64,000 bases of DNA from Paulinella micropora (lineage: Eukaryota; Cercozoa; Imbricatea; Euglyphida; Paulinellidae), in assembly GCA_019918135.1 (NCBI GenBank), contig WBZZ01003133.1:60001-124000 (forward strand), in the 5' to 3' direction. The position numbers and the translations under genes were made by a program. Below, piece by piece: positions 51,904 to 60,777 of this stretch; the first letter of the stretch is position 1; every line of letters starts with the position of its first letter. A model generated the notes under the pieces. It did not search any database. It was not told the DNA's origin and saw only the letters and a list, made by a program, of their open reading frames with translations.

Positions 51904-52125
51904 ACACACGGCACAGGCTGGGCCAGGTCTGGGCGGCCCGGTGCAGATTTCCAGCCGGCCCCTCACGTACCATTGTGGCGGCAACCGGTCGGGGACGGGC
52001 TTCCCCCTCCCCAGCGCCCGCCCTGACCACCGGCGGCCACGGCCGGCGGGGAGGGGGGGAGCGCGCGGCCGCCGGCCCCGGCGGGGGGGCTGGGCAGGGC
52101 CGGGTGGGGAGGAGTGAGTCAGGAG
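51904..52125. repeat. Duplicated GC-rich leader block, copy 2
   Basis: Partner of 49804-50100, directly upstream (minus sense) of the gene starting at 51820. Its minus-strand translation also keeps a peptide pattern shared with copy 1 (GPAGNLHRAAQ against RPAENLHRGRQ). Confidence 0.55.
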
Positions 52126-52220
52126 ACAGGGGGGTGCTGCTCCCTCCCCGGGGGGGGGGGCGCCCCTCCGCCCCGCTTCCTCTTCCTTGCGGGGCTAGAA
52201 AGTAGACCCTCCGAAACCGT

Positions 52221-52667
52221 ATGTCGGTGGCCTTGGGCACCGAGGAGGACGGCGCCGCCACCCCGCCTGGTGCGCCCGCGCCCGCCCAGCCCCCCTACGC
52301 CGCCGTGCCAGCCGCCGAGGAAGCCGCCGGGCGGGCAGCCGAGCCAGGCGCGTCGGCGCAAGGCGAGTCGGTACACGGCGGGTCGGCGCACGCTCCTGCG
52401 GCGTGGTCCGCCGTCGGGCGCCGTGCGCCCACGGGCGGCGACGCGCCGGAGCCCCCCCCACGTGCCGCGCGCCGGACACCGCGCACGCGGCGGGCGCCGG
52501 GCGGACGGGCGCCCCCCCCTGCCGCGGCGCGCGGCGCTCGCGCCGACGGTCGCGCGCACGCCGGCGCGCGCCCTACGATGCACGCCTTCCGGCGCCTGGT
52601 CAGGGCCACAAAGTGCTCCCGCTGGCCGAGACCAGGCGCCTGGCTGACGGCTGCACCGACCTCGTGA
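52221..52667 (+). CDS. GC-island protein E, Ala/Pro/Arg-rich
   Basis: 148 residues from ATG 52221, low-complexity (GAPAPAQPPYAAVPAAEEAA, then Arg-rich). The composition is dominated by GC-rich codons and no domain is seen. It lies in tandem with the next plus-strand frame. Confidence 0.4.
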   Translation: MSVALGTEEDGAATPPGAPAPAQPPYAAVPAAEEAAGRAAEPGASAQGESVHGGSAHAPAAWSAVGRRAPTGGDAPEPPPRAARRTPRTRRAPGGRAPPPAAARGARADGRAHAGARPTMHAFRRLVRATKCSRWPRPGAWLTAAPTS

Positions 52668-52784
52668 CCATGCCCGCCCACCTGCCCCCCCGCGGCTGAC
52701 TCCGAACCATACTCTCCGACCCAATACTCTAATCCCGTGCCGGCCGCTCCCTCCGCCGACACGAGCGTCGAGGCACTCTTGTCC

Positions 52785-53303
52785 ATGTTCCAGCACGAGG
52801 GGCCTAGCGCGCCCAGCCTACCGGCAGGAGGCCTGCCGCTCGCCATCCGGGCCTGCGAAGCAGCCGGGGCCAGCGCCACCGACGCGGCCGGACAGCTAGC
52901 CCGGCACGCCCGTACGGACGGCGCCAGAGAGAGCGCCCTGAACGCGGCCGAGGACCTCCGCCGGCTGGAGTACATGCTGCGCCAGGTCTCTTCCCGCTTG
53001 CGGCGCGAGCAAGAGCACCCCGGCACCTATGTCCGCATCTACGTATCCCTGCCGCTGCCACACCCCCCCCTCAAGCGCCGCCGGCTACCGACCAAGGGCA
53101 GCCCCCCCCGTGACTGTCCGCCGCCCAGGCCGCTGGCCAGGGGGCGCAGCCCGTATGCCCGTGACTACTCCCCGCGCCGGGGCCTGCACACCGCCCGGGC
53201 AAGCCAGCCCCGCCGGCCGCGCCGGCCCTCGCCCGTGCGCGCTTGTCCGCCACCTCTCGGCTCCGAGACTGAATACCCCCCGCTGCTGGACCCTGTCCTC
53301 TGA
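52785..53303 (+). CDS. GC-island protein F, helical then Arg/Pro-rich
   Basis: From ATG 52785: an Ala-rich helical half (AIRACEAAGASATDAAGQLA, ARESALNAAEDLRRLEYML), then a basic C-terminus with PPLKRRRLPTK, a likely nuclear signal, and many RP/SP dipeptides. AATAAA at 53486-53491 may end the transcript. The function is not recognised. A helical-plus-basic layout is common in structural or nucleic-acid-binding proteins. Confidence 0.5.
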   Translation: MFQHEGPSAPSLPAGGLPLAIRACEAAGASATDAAGQLARHARTDGARESALNAAEDLRRLEYMLRQVSSRLRREQEHPGTYVRIYVSLPLPHPPLKRRRLPTKGSPPRDCPPPRPLARGRSPYARDYSPRRGLHTARASQPRRPRRPSPVRACPPPLGSETEYPPLLDPVL

Positions 53304-53722
53304 CCTACGGCCTCTGCTGCCCGGTTCACGCCTAGCTGCCTTAGTACCAGCAGTGAGGCCCTGGGCTTGTGTGACTGCCCGGTAGCCAGGACCAGGGCCC
53401 CCCTTTCTTTCCTCTCCACCGGCAGGACCACCCCCCCTAGAAGTGACGAATTTGCTACGGACAGGCTAGTCGAAGTTTTGCTTTTAATAAAAGAAAAGAA
53501 AAAACAAGAAAGAAAGGCCTGGCCCGGTTTTGTTTGCGCGAGTTGAGCTGGCCCGGCGTCCAGTGAGAAAATAGGACCCCCTGCTTAAGCTGAGTTCAAA
53601 TTCTTAAGGACTGTTCTATCCGTCCGCGAGCGGGGCAGAACTTGACTAGTTGGGTAGAACCGCCCCGCGAGGCAGGCACTGACAGAATCTGGTAGAGTCC
53701 GGGTAAAGTTCCGTTTCGTGGC

Positions 53723-54439
53723 CTAGAAACATAAATGAAAAATCTTGAAAAGGCGGTTAGCTTCCAGAGTCTTCACCGTGAGAAGATAAGCAGTTCCATG
53801 ACCCACCACCAGCATCTTCTCAGTTTCCAGACTGACCCTGTCCTTCCAGGTAGCATTTAGAACTTCTTGGTGGACTTGCTGGCCGGAGGAACAATTAGTC
53901 GAAACTAGGGCTGATCCAAAACGTTCGTAGGAAGCTAAATAGGAAACCCACAAGAAACCGTTCAGGTGCAAAGACCAGCTGATGGAACCTCCGGCAGGAA
54001 CCTTGCTAGCTAGCAAGGACGGTGCTCGTAAGCGACCCAGCCTGGAGGTCTCGTTGTCTACGAAATGCCAGCATGTGTTGGCGATGGCCATTTCGTGTAG
54101 TGACCTGGGATCTCTGCATATCCGGTACAGGTCCGTTTCCTGGGCTATCGCAACTAGAGGTTTCGTAGCCACGCCAGCACCACATTGAAATCCGTACTTC
54201 TGCCAGTCGTGGCCAGCAGCTGCCTTGGAAGCTCTAGCACCGCAGTCCTTGCACACCGCTTGGAAAAGAGCAGAGGCGATCAGAGCGTGCCCGAGGTCGC
54301 TGGGGTGCACTTTATCTGCGTGCCAAAATGAGTCGTACAGGCTGCTGTCCTTCACCAGCGGCGGGGCTAAAATACCTCGGAACGTCAACATCGGGATTCC
54401 ATAATACTGGTAAGTAGCATAGGTTTTGGTTTCGGACAA
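53723..54439 (-). CDS. SGNH hydrolase, C-terminal part
   Basis: HADKVHPSDLGHALIASAL contains the DxxH catalytic block of SGNH/GDSL hydrolases. Downstream is a domain ending SYLASYERFGSALVSTNC. Together with the N-terminal part just upstream on the same strand it represents an SGNH esterase/lipase-type gene. The DNA here is less GC-rich than the surroundings. Confidence 0.8.
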   Translation of the reverse strand: MSETKTYATYQYYGIPMLTFRGILAPPLVKDSSLYDSFWHADKVHPSDLGHALIASALFQAVCKDCGARASKAAAGHDWQKYGFQCGAGVATKPLVAIAQETDLYRICRDPRSLHEMAIANTCWHFVDNETSRLGRLRAPSLLASKVPAGGSISWSLHLNGFLWVSYLASYERFGSALVSTNCSSGQQVHQEVLNATWKDRVSLETEKMLVVGHGTAYLLTVKTLEANRLFKIFHLCF

Positions 54440-54476
54440 AGCCAGCTCAAACCACTTTTTCGGCCAATCGGGAGAA

Positions 54477-55052
54477 TCAGGGTGAGCGCTCGTTTGCTTG
54501 TGCCTGAACCAAATGCAACGAGATCACAGGTGCCTGTTGGTTTTTACGCAAGCGCACGATCCTTTCGACGTGATCGGGACGTCCACCATTGACGGATATG
54601 TCCATGACGTAAAGATCTGCCGGAGAAAGCTGCAAACCCGACAAGACTGAGGAGCCCGCGACATACGAGACTCCGTAGTTGAGCTCTCCGATTTCAACGT
54701 AGAGGGCCTGATAGCTGCCCGGATAAAATTCTTGCAGCAGGTTCAGGAAGAGGTTCAAGAAAGAATTCCGGCCGTAGGGCAAAAATTCGGTCGGGGGAAC
54801 ACACGTGCTCTTCTCTTCAGCATAACAGTTATTGGAACTGCCAGCGCCTTTGGTGATAGAACCACCAATGAACTCGACGACTATCGGTCGTGTGTGGTCA
54901 GTCTCCAACAGACTGGTGAACTGTCGCAGCAAGGTTTGATTACCGACATTACTCTGGATACACTCCAAAACAGCCAACGGAAGTGGAGCTGAAAGTCCTA
55001 CCCAGTTGGCCGAGGCCCGGCACAGCACACTGCCAAATAACAGGATCACCAT
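54477..55052 (-). CDS. SGNH hydrolase, N-terminal part
   Basis: The ATG at 55052 opens MVILLFGSVLCRASA, a likely signal peptide. VVEFIGGSITKGAGSSNNCY is the nucleophile-Ser block I in its GGSIT form, and GELNYGVSYVAGSSV and LYVMDISVNGG (block with D-x-x-x-N) follow. These mark a secreted or luminal SGNH-type esterase, as found in algae, stramenopiles and some large DNA viruses. Substrate unknown. Confidence 0.85.
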   Translation of the reverse strand: MVILLFGSVLCRASANWVGLSAPLPLAVLECIQSNVGNQTLLRQFTSLLETDHTRPIVVEFIGGSITKGAGSSNNCYAEEKSTCVPPTEFLPYGRNSFLNLFLNLLQEFYPGSYQALYVEIGELNYGVSYVAGSSVLSGLQLSPADLYVMDISVNGGRPDHVERIVRLRKNQQAPVISLHLVQAQANERSP

Positions 55053-55121
55053 CGTACGGGTAGGGTTAGTCGTAGTAGTCAGAGAGGCTGGCGGTCCGCT
55101 CAGCGCTCGCTCAGAATCCAA

Positions 55122-55543
55122 GGAGTGCGCTACACTCGCCAGCTTGGTCGCCAGGAGATTTGGCCGAGAGTCTTTCGCGGCCCCCCTCCTCCCTTCTCCA
55201 ACCCCCCCCCCCCCCCCTGAGGCTCCGCCGAGGCGCGCGGGGAGGCTCCGCCGAGGGGCGCGGGGAGGGGGCGGGCCGAGCCTAGCCGGGCGCTAGCCGG
55301 CCCCGCGCCGCGGCTGGCCGGACCACGCCCCGGGGAGGGGGGCCCAGCCGGGCCGCCCGCCTCCCTCCCTACCCCCCGGCGGCGGCGGCCGGCCGCTCCC
55401 GGCCCCCCCCGGTCTCTCGCCCCCCCCCCCCCCTACGCCCGCCGCGGCGCGCGCGCCGCCCGTGCCGGTGCCAGTGCCCGTGCCTGTGCCCGTGCCGCTG
55501 GCCCGCTGGCGCTCAGCGCAAAAAGTGTGGGCCTGCCACCTAG
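55122..55543. other. GC-rich spacer
   Basis: Poly-C runs, a doubled GAGGCTCCGCCGAGG-type unit (about 55218-55265) and CCGTGCC repeats at 55460-55500. No supported gene; it could be the divergent promoter between the SGNH gene and the plus-strand block. Confidence 0.45.
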
Positions 55544-57370
55544 ATGCCGAGCAGTGCTGAGCCCGCCCTGGACGTGATCGCCCCCAAGGCCGAAGCGGGG
55601 CTGGCTGCGGCGCTAGCCGACCTCGCCGCCCGTCTCGGCGCGTCGGCGGGGCCGGCCGCCCGGGCGACCTGTACGCTGTGCTGGGCCTACCCTTCGTGCC
55701 ACCTCTGGTGGGCCGGCTCGGCCCGGGCGCTGCAAGCGGGCCTCGGAGTCTGGCAACAAGCGGGCTGGTCGGTGGCCGCGCGGGCCTGGCTGCCCTGGAC
55801 GGAACGACACGCGTGGGAGGGACGCACGGAGGGGTGCTGGCTGCTACTACTGACGCGGCCCGAGCAGTGGGCGGCGTGGTACGCCCGGCCCACGCCACCG
55901 CCGGCGCCGTGCCTGGGCGACGCGCACGCGCTGCCGCAGTACGAGGAGGACGCGCTGGGAGGAGGAGAGCCGGGCTGGGCCGCGGTGTGGAGCCATGCGC
56001 TGCGGGCGAGCGCGGCGGGGGCGGCCCGCGCGCTGGTCAACTCGTGCCACCGCCGGCGCACCGCCCCTCCGTGCCTAGTGTTCGCCCTGCGGTTGGACTC
56101 GTTGGCGCTGGCAGGGCTCGGTGGCGGGCCGGAGTGGGAGCGCGCCGCGTGGTGGTGCGCCGAACACCTAGCGCGTGAGCCGGATCCGGGCCCCCCTGAC
56201 GACAACGCGGACGCGGCGACCCCCCCCCCCCCCCCCCCCCGGTTGCTGCTGAACCGGCTGGCGCTCGTGCGCCGCGAGGCGCGCCGCTGGCCGGGCGGCG
56301 TCCCACCCTGGCTACCGCTGTGGCTGGCGTGGCAGGCCAGGCTGTACCAGGCTCGCCCCTGCCGGCCAGCGCCCGAGGAGCGCTGGGCGGCGTACCTCGG
56401 CGCGCTGCTCCAGGGCGTGGCGGGGCAGGACAGGGACCAGCTGCTCCGGGCGCAGGCCGCGGCGAACCACTTGCCCGCCGAGGAGCCCGTGCCCTACACC
56501 CTGGCCGTCCTGCGCTGGCTGCGCGGCCTGGCCGCGCCGGCCGGCGGCGCCCCCGAGCCGGCGGGCCCGCCCCCGCCCGGCGGGCCGCCGCCGCCCGTCC
56601 TGGGGCCGGCCTGTGCGTGGTGGGCGGACTCGGCCCGCGGCCAGGACGGCGGCGCGGCCGCTCCCCGGTGGTGGGTGCTGCCCCCGTCCCTGGGCGGGGG
56701 GCCACGCACGCCCGCCGGCCCGCCCGCCGGCGCGCTCGTTGGCCCGCCCGCGGCACCGGACGACGACTTTGGCCGCGACTTGGACTTCCTGCTAGCGGGC
56801 TGCGCCTGGTTCCGGTCGCAGGGCCGGCCGACGCGGGCCACCGCCGACGCGTGCTGGCGGCTGGCGCTGCGGGCCCTGGCCGGCGAGGACGCTCGCTACC
56901 GCTACTGGCCTGCTTCCAACTTCCGCGGGCCGGCCGAGTGGGTGGCCCCCTGGTCCGCCGCGGGCTGGCTGCGGCCGTGCGGCGCCGCGCGCCCGGCCGG
57001 CCGGCGCGCCCGCGGGGACGACGAACCGGAGGCGGGGGAGCCCTGCGCCTGCCGCGAGTGCCGCGCGACGGCCTGGAACGCGTACGTCGACCTGCGCGTG
57101 GCGCCCGCCCGCTTCTGGGTCCGCCTCGCCGGCGCCTACGAGTGCTGGCTGCACCGGCGCCCGGCCCCCGACGACGCCCGGCCCCCGGCCTGCCCCGCCG
57201 GCCCGACCGCCGGGCGCCCGGCCTGCTTCCGGGGAGCGGCCGAGCGCGGGCTGCTGCGCCAGTGGCTGTCTGCCTGCCGGGGGCCCCGCCCCGGGCGCGG
57301 CCTGCGTGGCGCTCGTCTGGCTGCGGGCCCTGCTGGGGGCGCACGCCGGCCGGCTGGTGCTGCACGGTGA
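55544..57370 (+). CDS. GC-island protein H, large Trp/Ala-rich, unknown
   Basis: From ATG 55544, rich in Trp, Ala, Arg and Leu, with sense-like segments TCTLCWAYPSCHLWWAGSAR, CLVFALRLDSLALAGLGG, FGRDLDFLLAGCAWFRSQGR, CACRECRATAWNAYVDLRV and ARFWVRLAGAYECWLHR. A CxxC pair and PPPPP runs occur. The regular spacing of aromatic residues argues for a real protein and against chance openness in GC-rich DNA. No known family. The last about 40 residues are low-complexity and may not be native. Confidence 0.5.
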   Translation: MPSSAEPALDVIAPKAEAGLAAALADLAARLGASAGPAARATCTLCWAYPSCHLWWAGSARALQAGLGVWQQAGWSVAARAWLPWTERHAWEGRTEGCWLLLLTRPEQWAAWYARPTPPPAPCLGDAHALPQYEEDALGGGEPGWAAVWSHALRASAAGAARALVNSCHRRRTAPPCLVFALRLDSLALAGLGGGPEWERAAWWCAEHLAREPDPGPPDDNADAATPPPPPPRLLLNRLALVRREARRWPGGVPPWLPLWLAWQARLYQARPCRPAPEERWAAYLGALLQGVAGQDRDQLLRAQAAANHLPAEEPVPYTLAVLRWLRGLAAPAGGAPEPAGPPPPGGPPPPVLGPACAWWADSARGQDGGAAAPRWWVLPPSLGGGPRTPAGPPAGALVGPPAAPDDDFGRDLDFLLAGCAWFRSQGRPTRATADACWRLALRALAGEDARYRYWPASNFRGPAEWVAPWSAAGWLRPCGAARPAGRRARGDDEPEAGEPCACRECRATAWNAYVDLRVAPARFWVRLAGAYECWLHRRPAPDDARPPACPAGPTAGRPACFRGAAERGLLRQWLSACRGPRPGRGLRGARLAAGPAGGARRPAGAAR

Positions 57371-58764
57371 GCGGCTGGCGCTACGCCTGCACTGCGCCCG
57401 GCCACAGTTCGAGGCCGCCCGGGGCCACGTGCTCGCGGCCCTGGCCGACCAGGGGCGGCCCCGCTCCCCCGGGCCAAGGGGCCGCGGCTGGAGGAGGGCG
57501 TCCCGACGGCGTGGGACCTGTTTGCTCGCGCCGAGGCCGAGGCGGTGGCCGCGGCGGACCGGCGGGCCCGCTCGTTGGGGAGCCCGCCGCGCGGGCCCTC
57601 GTGCAGTGGCGGTGGGCCAGGCGGCGTGAGCGGCGTGGTTGGTGGTCCGCCTGGTGGCGCGGCCTGGCGCTCGGCCGCGCCCCGGGCACCACCCTGTGCC
57701 TGCTGAACGCGCGGACGACGGGCGCGTCGTGGTGGGCGTGGCTGGCCCGGCGCCACCCGTTCGTGAGCCTCAGCGGCGCCGCGTGCGGGCTGGATCTGCC
57801 GCCGGGCGCCGCGCTGCCGGGCCTGCCGGTGCTGCTCGACCTCCAGACCGCCCGCGTCTGCGCCTGGGAGGTCGACCTCGCCGCCCAGGCCGGGGTGCGC
57901 CGCGACGGGTACGCGCCGCCGTCATCCTGGCCGCCAGGCACGGCGAGGCCGCCCGGCTGCTCCGCGGCGCCCGGGTGCTGGTGGTACTCAACGCGCAGCA
58001 CACCGTGGACGGCGGCCTGCGGGCGCTGCTGCAGGAGTTCAGCTTCGCGCGCGTGCTCTGCGCCGCCCGCGCCGTGGACTGGTGCGTGCCGGCGCCGGGC
58101 TGAGTGTGGCACTACCTCCGGCGCCAGCGGGACCGCACCCCGCGCCTCGAGCCCCCGCGCGTGTGCCAGACCCGCGCGGGCCCGGCGGCGGCCGCCGTGC
58201 TGGCCGGGCTGCGCCGGGCCCAGCGCAGCCTGGCGCGCCTCCGCCAGGGCTACTACGCCTTGTACCCGCCCGACTGGTGGCGCCAGGACGCGAGGCCGCG
58301 GCCGCCCGCCACCCTGCCCGCCGCGCACCGGCTGGCCCTGCAATCTCCTGACTGCTGGCGGGCCTCGCGCGCGCTCACGGAGCTGGCGCACCGGCGCCCA
58401 CCGCCCGGCGGGCTCCTGGACGCCGAGTTCCGCTGGGCCCCGACCCCGCTGGCCTACAAGCACTCGCTGCGCGAGATCGGCAAGCTGTCCGGCCTCGGCG
58501 GCGAAGTGCGGCTAGTGTGTGGCACCTGTGTGCTATGGATCCTGCGCGCCGCGGACTGGCCCCCCCCCCGAGCAGGCGCCCGAGCCGGCGCCCGGGCCAG
58601 AGCCGGGAGCCGAGCACTCGCTAGTCGTCTGTTACGCCAGGGCGGGCGAGCCGGGCGTGAGCTGGTGGCCCGCCGAGGACGTGCCCGCCGCCGAGGGCCA
58701 GCTGCCGCGCAGCCTGCGCCGCCGGACCGACGGCGGCGTCTGCGTCGTGTGGCGAACGGCCTAG
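57306..58764 (+). CDS. GC-island block I, protein-like segments, unknown
   Basis: Plus-strand sense continues after the previous ORF: ALVWLRALLGAHAGRLVLHG, TTLCLLNARTTGASWWAWLA, GLPVLLDLQTARVCAWEVDL, VLVVLNAQHTVDGGLRALLQ, then SLARLRQGYYALYPPDWW, LAYKHSLREIGKLSGLGG and GEPGVSWWPAEDVPAAEG. These read like parts of one or more folded proteins of unknown family. The block is not one continuous frame and looks broken. Confidence 0.35.
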
Positions 58765-59043
58765 CCGGGGGGGGGGGGGGGCATCCCCCCTCCCCCCCCC
58801 CCTTGGGGTGGCAGGGGGGGGACGCCACTCCCCCCCCCCCCCCGGACCAGGCAGAGGGGGCAGAGAAGGGGGTGCCCCCTCCCCCAGACCCCCAGGCCGA
58901 ATCTTTCCTGCCACCCCAGGGGGGAAGGGTGCCGCCCCCCAGACCAGGCAGAGGGGGAAGGAAGGGGGTGCCCCCTCCCCAGCCCTGTGCGTGGGGAGGG
59001 GGGTCCTTTTTCCCCCAACCGTCCGCCGACCAGCGTCCCCGGG
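58765..59043. repeat. Poly-G/poly-C spacer with repeated units
   Basis: Long G and C runs and two to three copies of a unit containing GACCAGGCAGAGGGGG and GGGGGTGCCCCCTCCCC. No gene is supported. Confidence 0.7.
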
Positions 59044-59141
59044 ATGGAAACCGAACACGGGCCGCCGGGCCGCCAGGCCGAAGCCGAGCCCGTGTGTCTG
59101 CTCAAGGGCTGGTCCGTACACCTGCGGCGGGCGGACAAGTC

Positions 59142-59681
59142 ATGCTGTGCCTGGAAAGGGCCCCCCCGGGGGGGCCGGAGCGCCCCGCGGCCGAACGCCA
59201 CTGGGCCGTGCTGCCCAATACCTCCGTCCGCCCGGATCGGGCGCACGAGGTGGTCGCGCTGCTGGACTCGTTGTGCGCGTGTGAGGAGGGGGACAGTGTG
59301 CCGCCGGGCCGGCCTGCCTCCCCCGGGCTGCTCGACTACAGCCTGAGCGTAGCCAGCCACTCGCAGCGGCCGCCGGCGCCCGCGGTCGCGTACCACTTTG
59401 CGCTGGACGGCGAACACAAGCAACAGCCAGCCGGATCCGACTGCTCGGTCAGGGACCTCCGGTTCCGGCGCGCCACGTCCGCCCGGTACAAGTCGCTCCG
59501 CGCGTGGCTCATTGACGAGAGAGAGTGGGCGCTGCCGTTGGCACCGCTGCCGCTGCGCGTCGTGGTCGCGGCCGACCACAGCGCCACTGCGCCCGCCACG
59601 GTGCTAGTCAGGCACCAGCGGCAGGTCCTGCAGGCCGATCGCGTGCCACTGCTCGCGGCCCCGGCCGAGCCTGACGCCTAA
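59142..59681 (+). CDS. GC-island protein J, 179 residues, unknown
   Basis: ATG 59142 to TAA 59681. Segments such as RHWAVLPNTSVRPDRAHEVV, LLDYSLSVASHSQRPPAPAV, CSVRDLRFRRATSARYKSLR and LPLRVVVAADHSATAPATVL look like alternating strands and helices. No family is recognised. The gene converges on the minus-strand gene that ends at 59752. Confidence 0.5.
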   Translation: MLCLERAPPGGPERPAAERHWAVLPNTSVRPDRAHEVVALLDSLCACEEGDSVPPGRPASPGLLDYSLSVASHSQRPPAPAVAYHFALDGEHKQQPAGSDCSVRDLRFRRATSARYKSLRAWLIDEREWALPLAPLPLRVVVAADHSATAPATVLVRHQRQVLQADRVPLLAAPAEPDA

Positions 59682-59707
59682 GCACCGCTCCCCCTGCACC
59701 AGCAGAG

Positions 59708-59766
59708 TCAGTATGCCTTTAATTAAAATCACCAGCCGAGTCAGTGGGCTTTTAATTAAAATCAGA
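59708..59766. promoter_or_regulatory. Tandem TTTAATTAAAATC units between convergent genes
   Basis: A 33-bp direct repeat (GAGTCAGT, then CTTTTAATTAAAATC) occurs twice between the stops of genes J (plus) and K (minus). AATTAAA on both strands could serve as variant polyadenylation signals. Confidence 0.4.
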
Positions 59767-60744
59767 CAGCAGGCCCGCGCTCACCGTCTGAGCCGACCAG
59801 GGCCCACTTCGGAGCCCGCCGCCCAAAGTCTCCGTCGGTCTGGGTTCTTCCTCCGGGTCACTGTCCGTATCTCTCTCGTAGTCATCGTCCGCACCTTCTT
59901 TTTCTCGCCGGCGGGGCCTGCCTTCTGTCTTGCGGTCAGAGTACAACGACACGCTCAGTACCCCAGTCTCCCAGCAGGCCAGGCTATCCTGAAAGTACCG
60001 TCTAAAGATGTTCTCAGTGACTTGCGGTTCGCGGCGCAGGGGGCGGCCACGGGCCTTCCACTCACGCTGGAAGAGCTCACGGGCTGCAAGCAGATTGACG
60101 ATCCTGTGCAAGCGATCTTGCCGCTGCCAACCTTCTAATGCGTTGACCCCGCGCTTAGCCTCCTCCCCCCCCTCATCTGTGCTAGCAGGGGGAGAGGCAG
60201 TCTCCGCGGTTGTCGCGCCTGTCCGCCCGCCTGCCGTGTCCACCCCTCTGCTTGCTGTGCGCCCCGCCGTTGCCGTGCGTGCCCCTCCGCCCGCCGAGCG
60301 CCCCGCCGTTGCCGTGTCCGCCCCCCCGCTGGCTGGGCGCCCCGCTGCTGTCGTGCGTGCCCCTCCGCCCGCCGAGCGCGCCGCCGTTGCCGTGTCCTCC
60401 TCTTTGCTTGCTGTGCGCCCCGCCGTTGCCGTGTCCTCCTCTCTGCTTGCTGAGCGCTCTGTCTCTGCCTTCTCCGCCTTCGCTCCCCCAGTCTTACACA
60501 GTAGCTGGTCCTCGGCTTCGGCAGCCGGGGCTTTCCACCAGGGCAGCGCCGCCCGGATCGCGAGCACTACCTCGGAGGGCTCCAGCAGACAGGCCAGCGC
60601 GACCAGCCCCCCCCACAAGAGGTCCACGTCCAGGGGAGCGGGCGAGCCGTACCGCACCAGGCGCAGGAACTTGTGCCTGAGCGCGTCGCCCAGCTGCCCC
60701 CACCAGAGGGAACGCTCACCACCCGCCGAGCCCAGCAAAAGCAA
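59752..60744 (-). CDS. GC-island protein K, Ala/Thr/Glu-rich with conserved-looking ends
   Basis: The N-terminal part is SLWWGQLGDALRHKFLRLVR then LLWGGLVALACLLEPSEVVL. The middle is a tandem repeat of about 12 residues (SREEDTATAGRTA-type). The C-terminal part has LHRIVNLLAARELFQREWKA and an acidic SDPEEEPRPT tail. The start is not resolved. W...LGDAL and the following hydrophobic block resemble the C-terminus of the neighbouring giant protein, hinting at a shared domain. Confidence 0.5.
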   Translation of the reverse strand: MLLLGSAGGERSLWWGQLGDALRHKFLRLVRYGSPAPLDVDLLWGGLVALACLLEPSEVVLAIRAALPWWKAPAAEAEDQLLCKTGGAKAEKAETERSASREEDTATAGRTASKEEDTATAARSAGGGARTTAAGRPASGGADTATAGRSAGGGARTATAGRTASRGVDTAGGRTGATTAETASPPASTDEGGEEAKRGVNALEGWQRQDRLHRIVNLLAARELFQREWKARGRPLRREPQVTENIFRRYFQDSLACWETGVLSVSLYSDRKTEGRPRRREKEGADDDYERDTDSDPEEEPRPTETLGGGLRSGPWSAQTVSAGLLSDFN

Positions 60745-60777
60745 AGAGTGGATCCTTTGGCGGAGTTTCTCGCGCTG

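Noticed and set aside
56037-57365. 442-residue minus-strand ORF in the GC island
   Set aside because: It is low-complexity Arg/Pro/Gly, opposite a plus-strand frame with better aromatic and hydrophobic patterning. Stop codons are rare by chance at this GC level.
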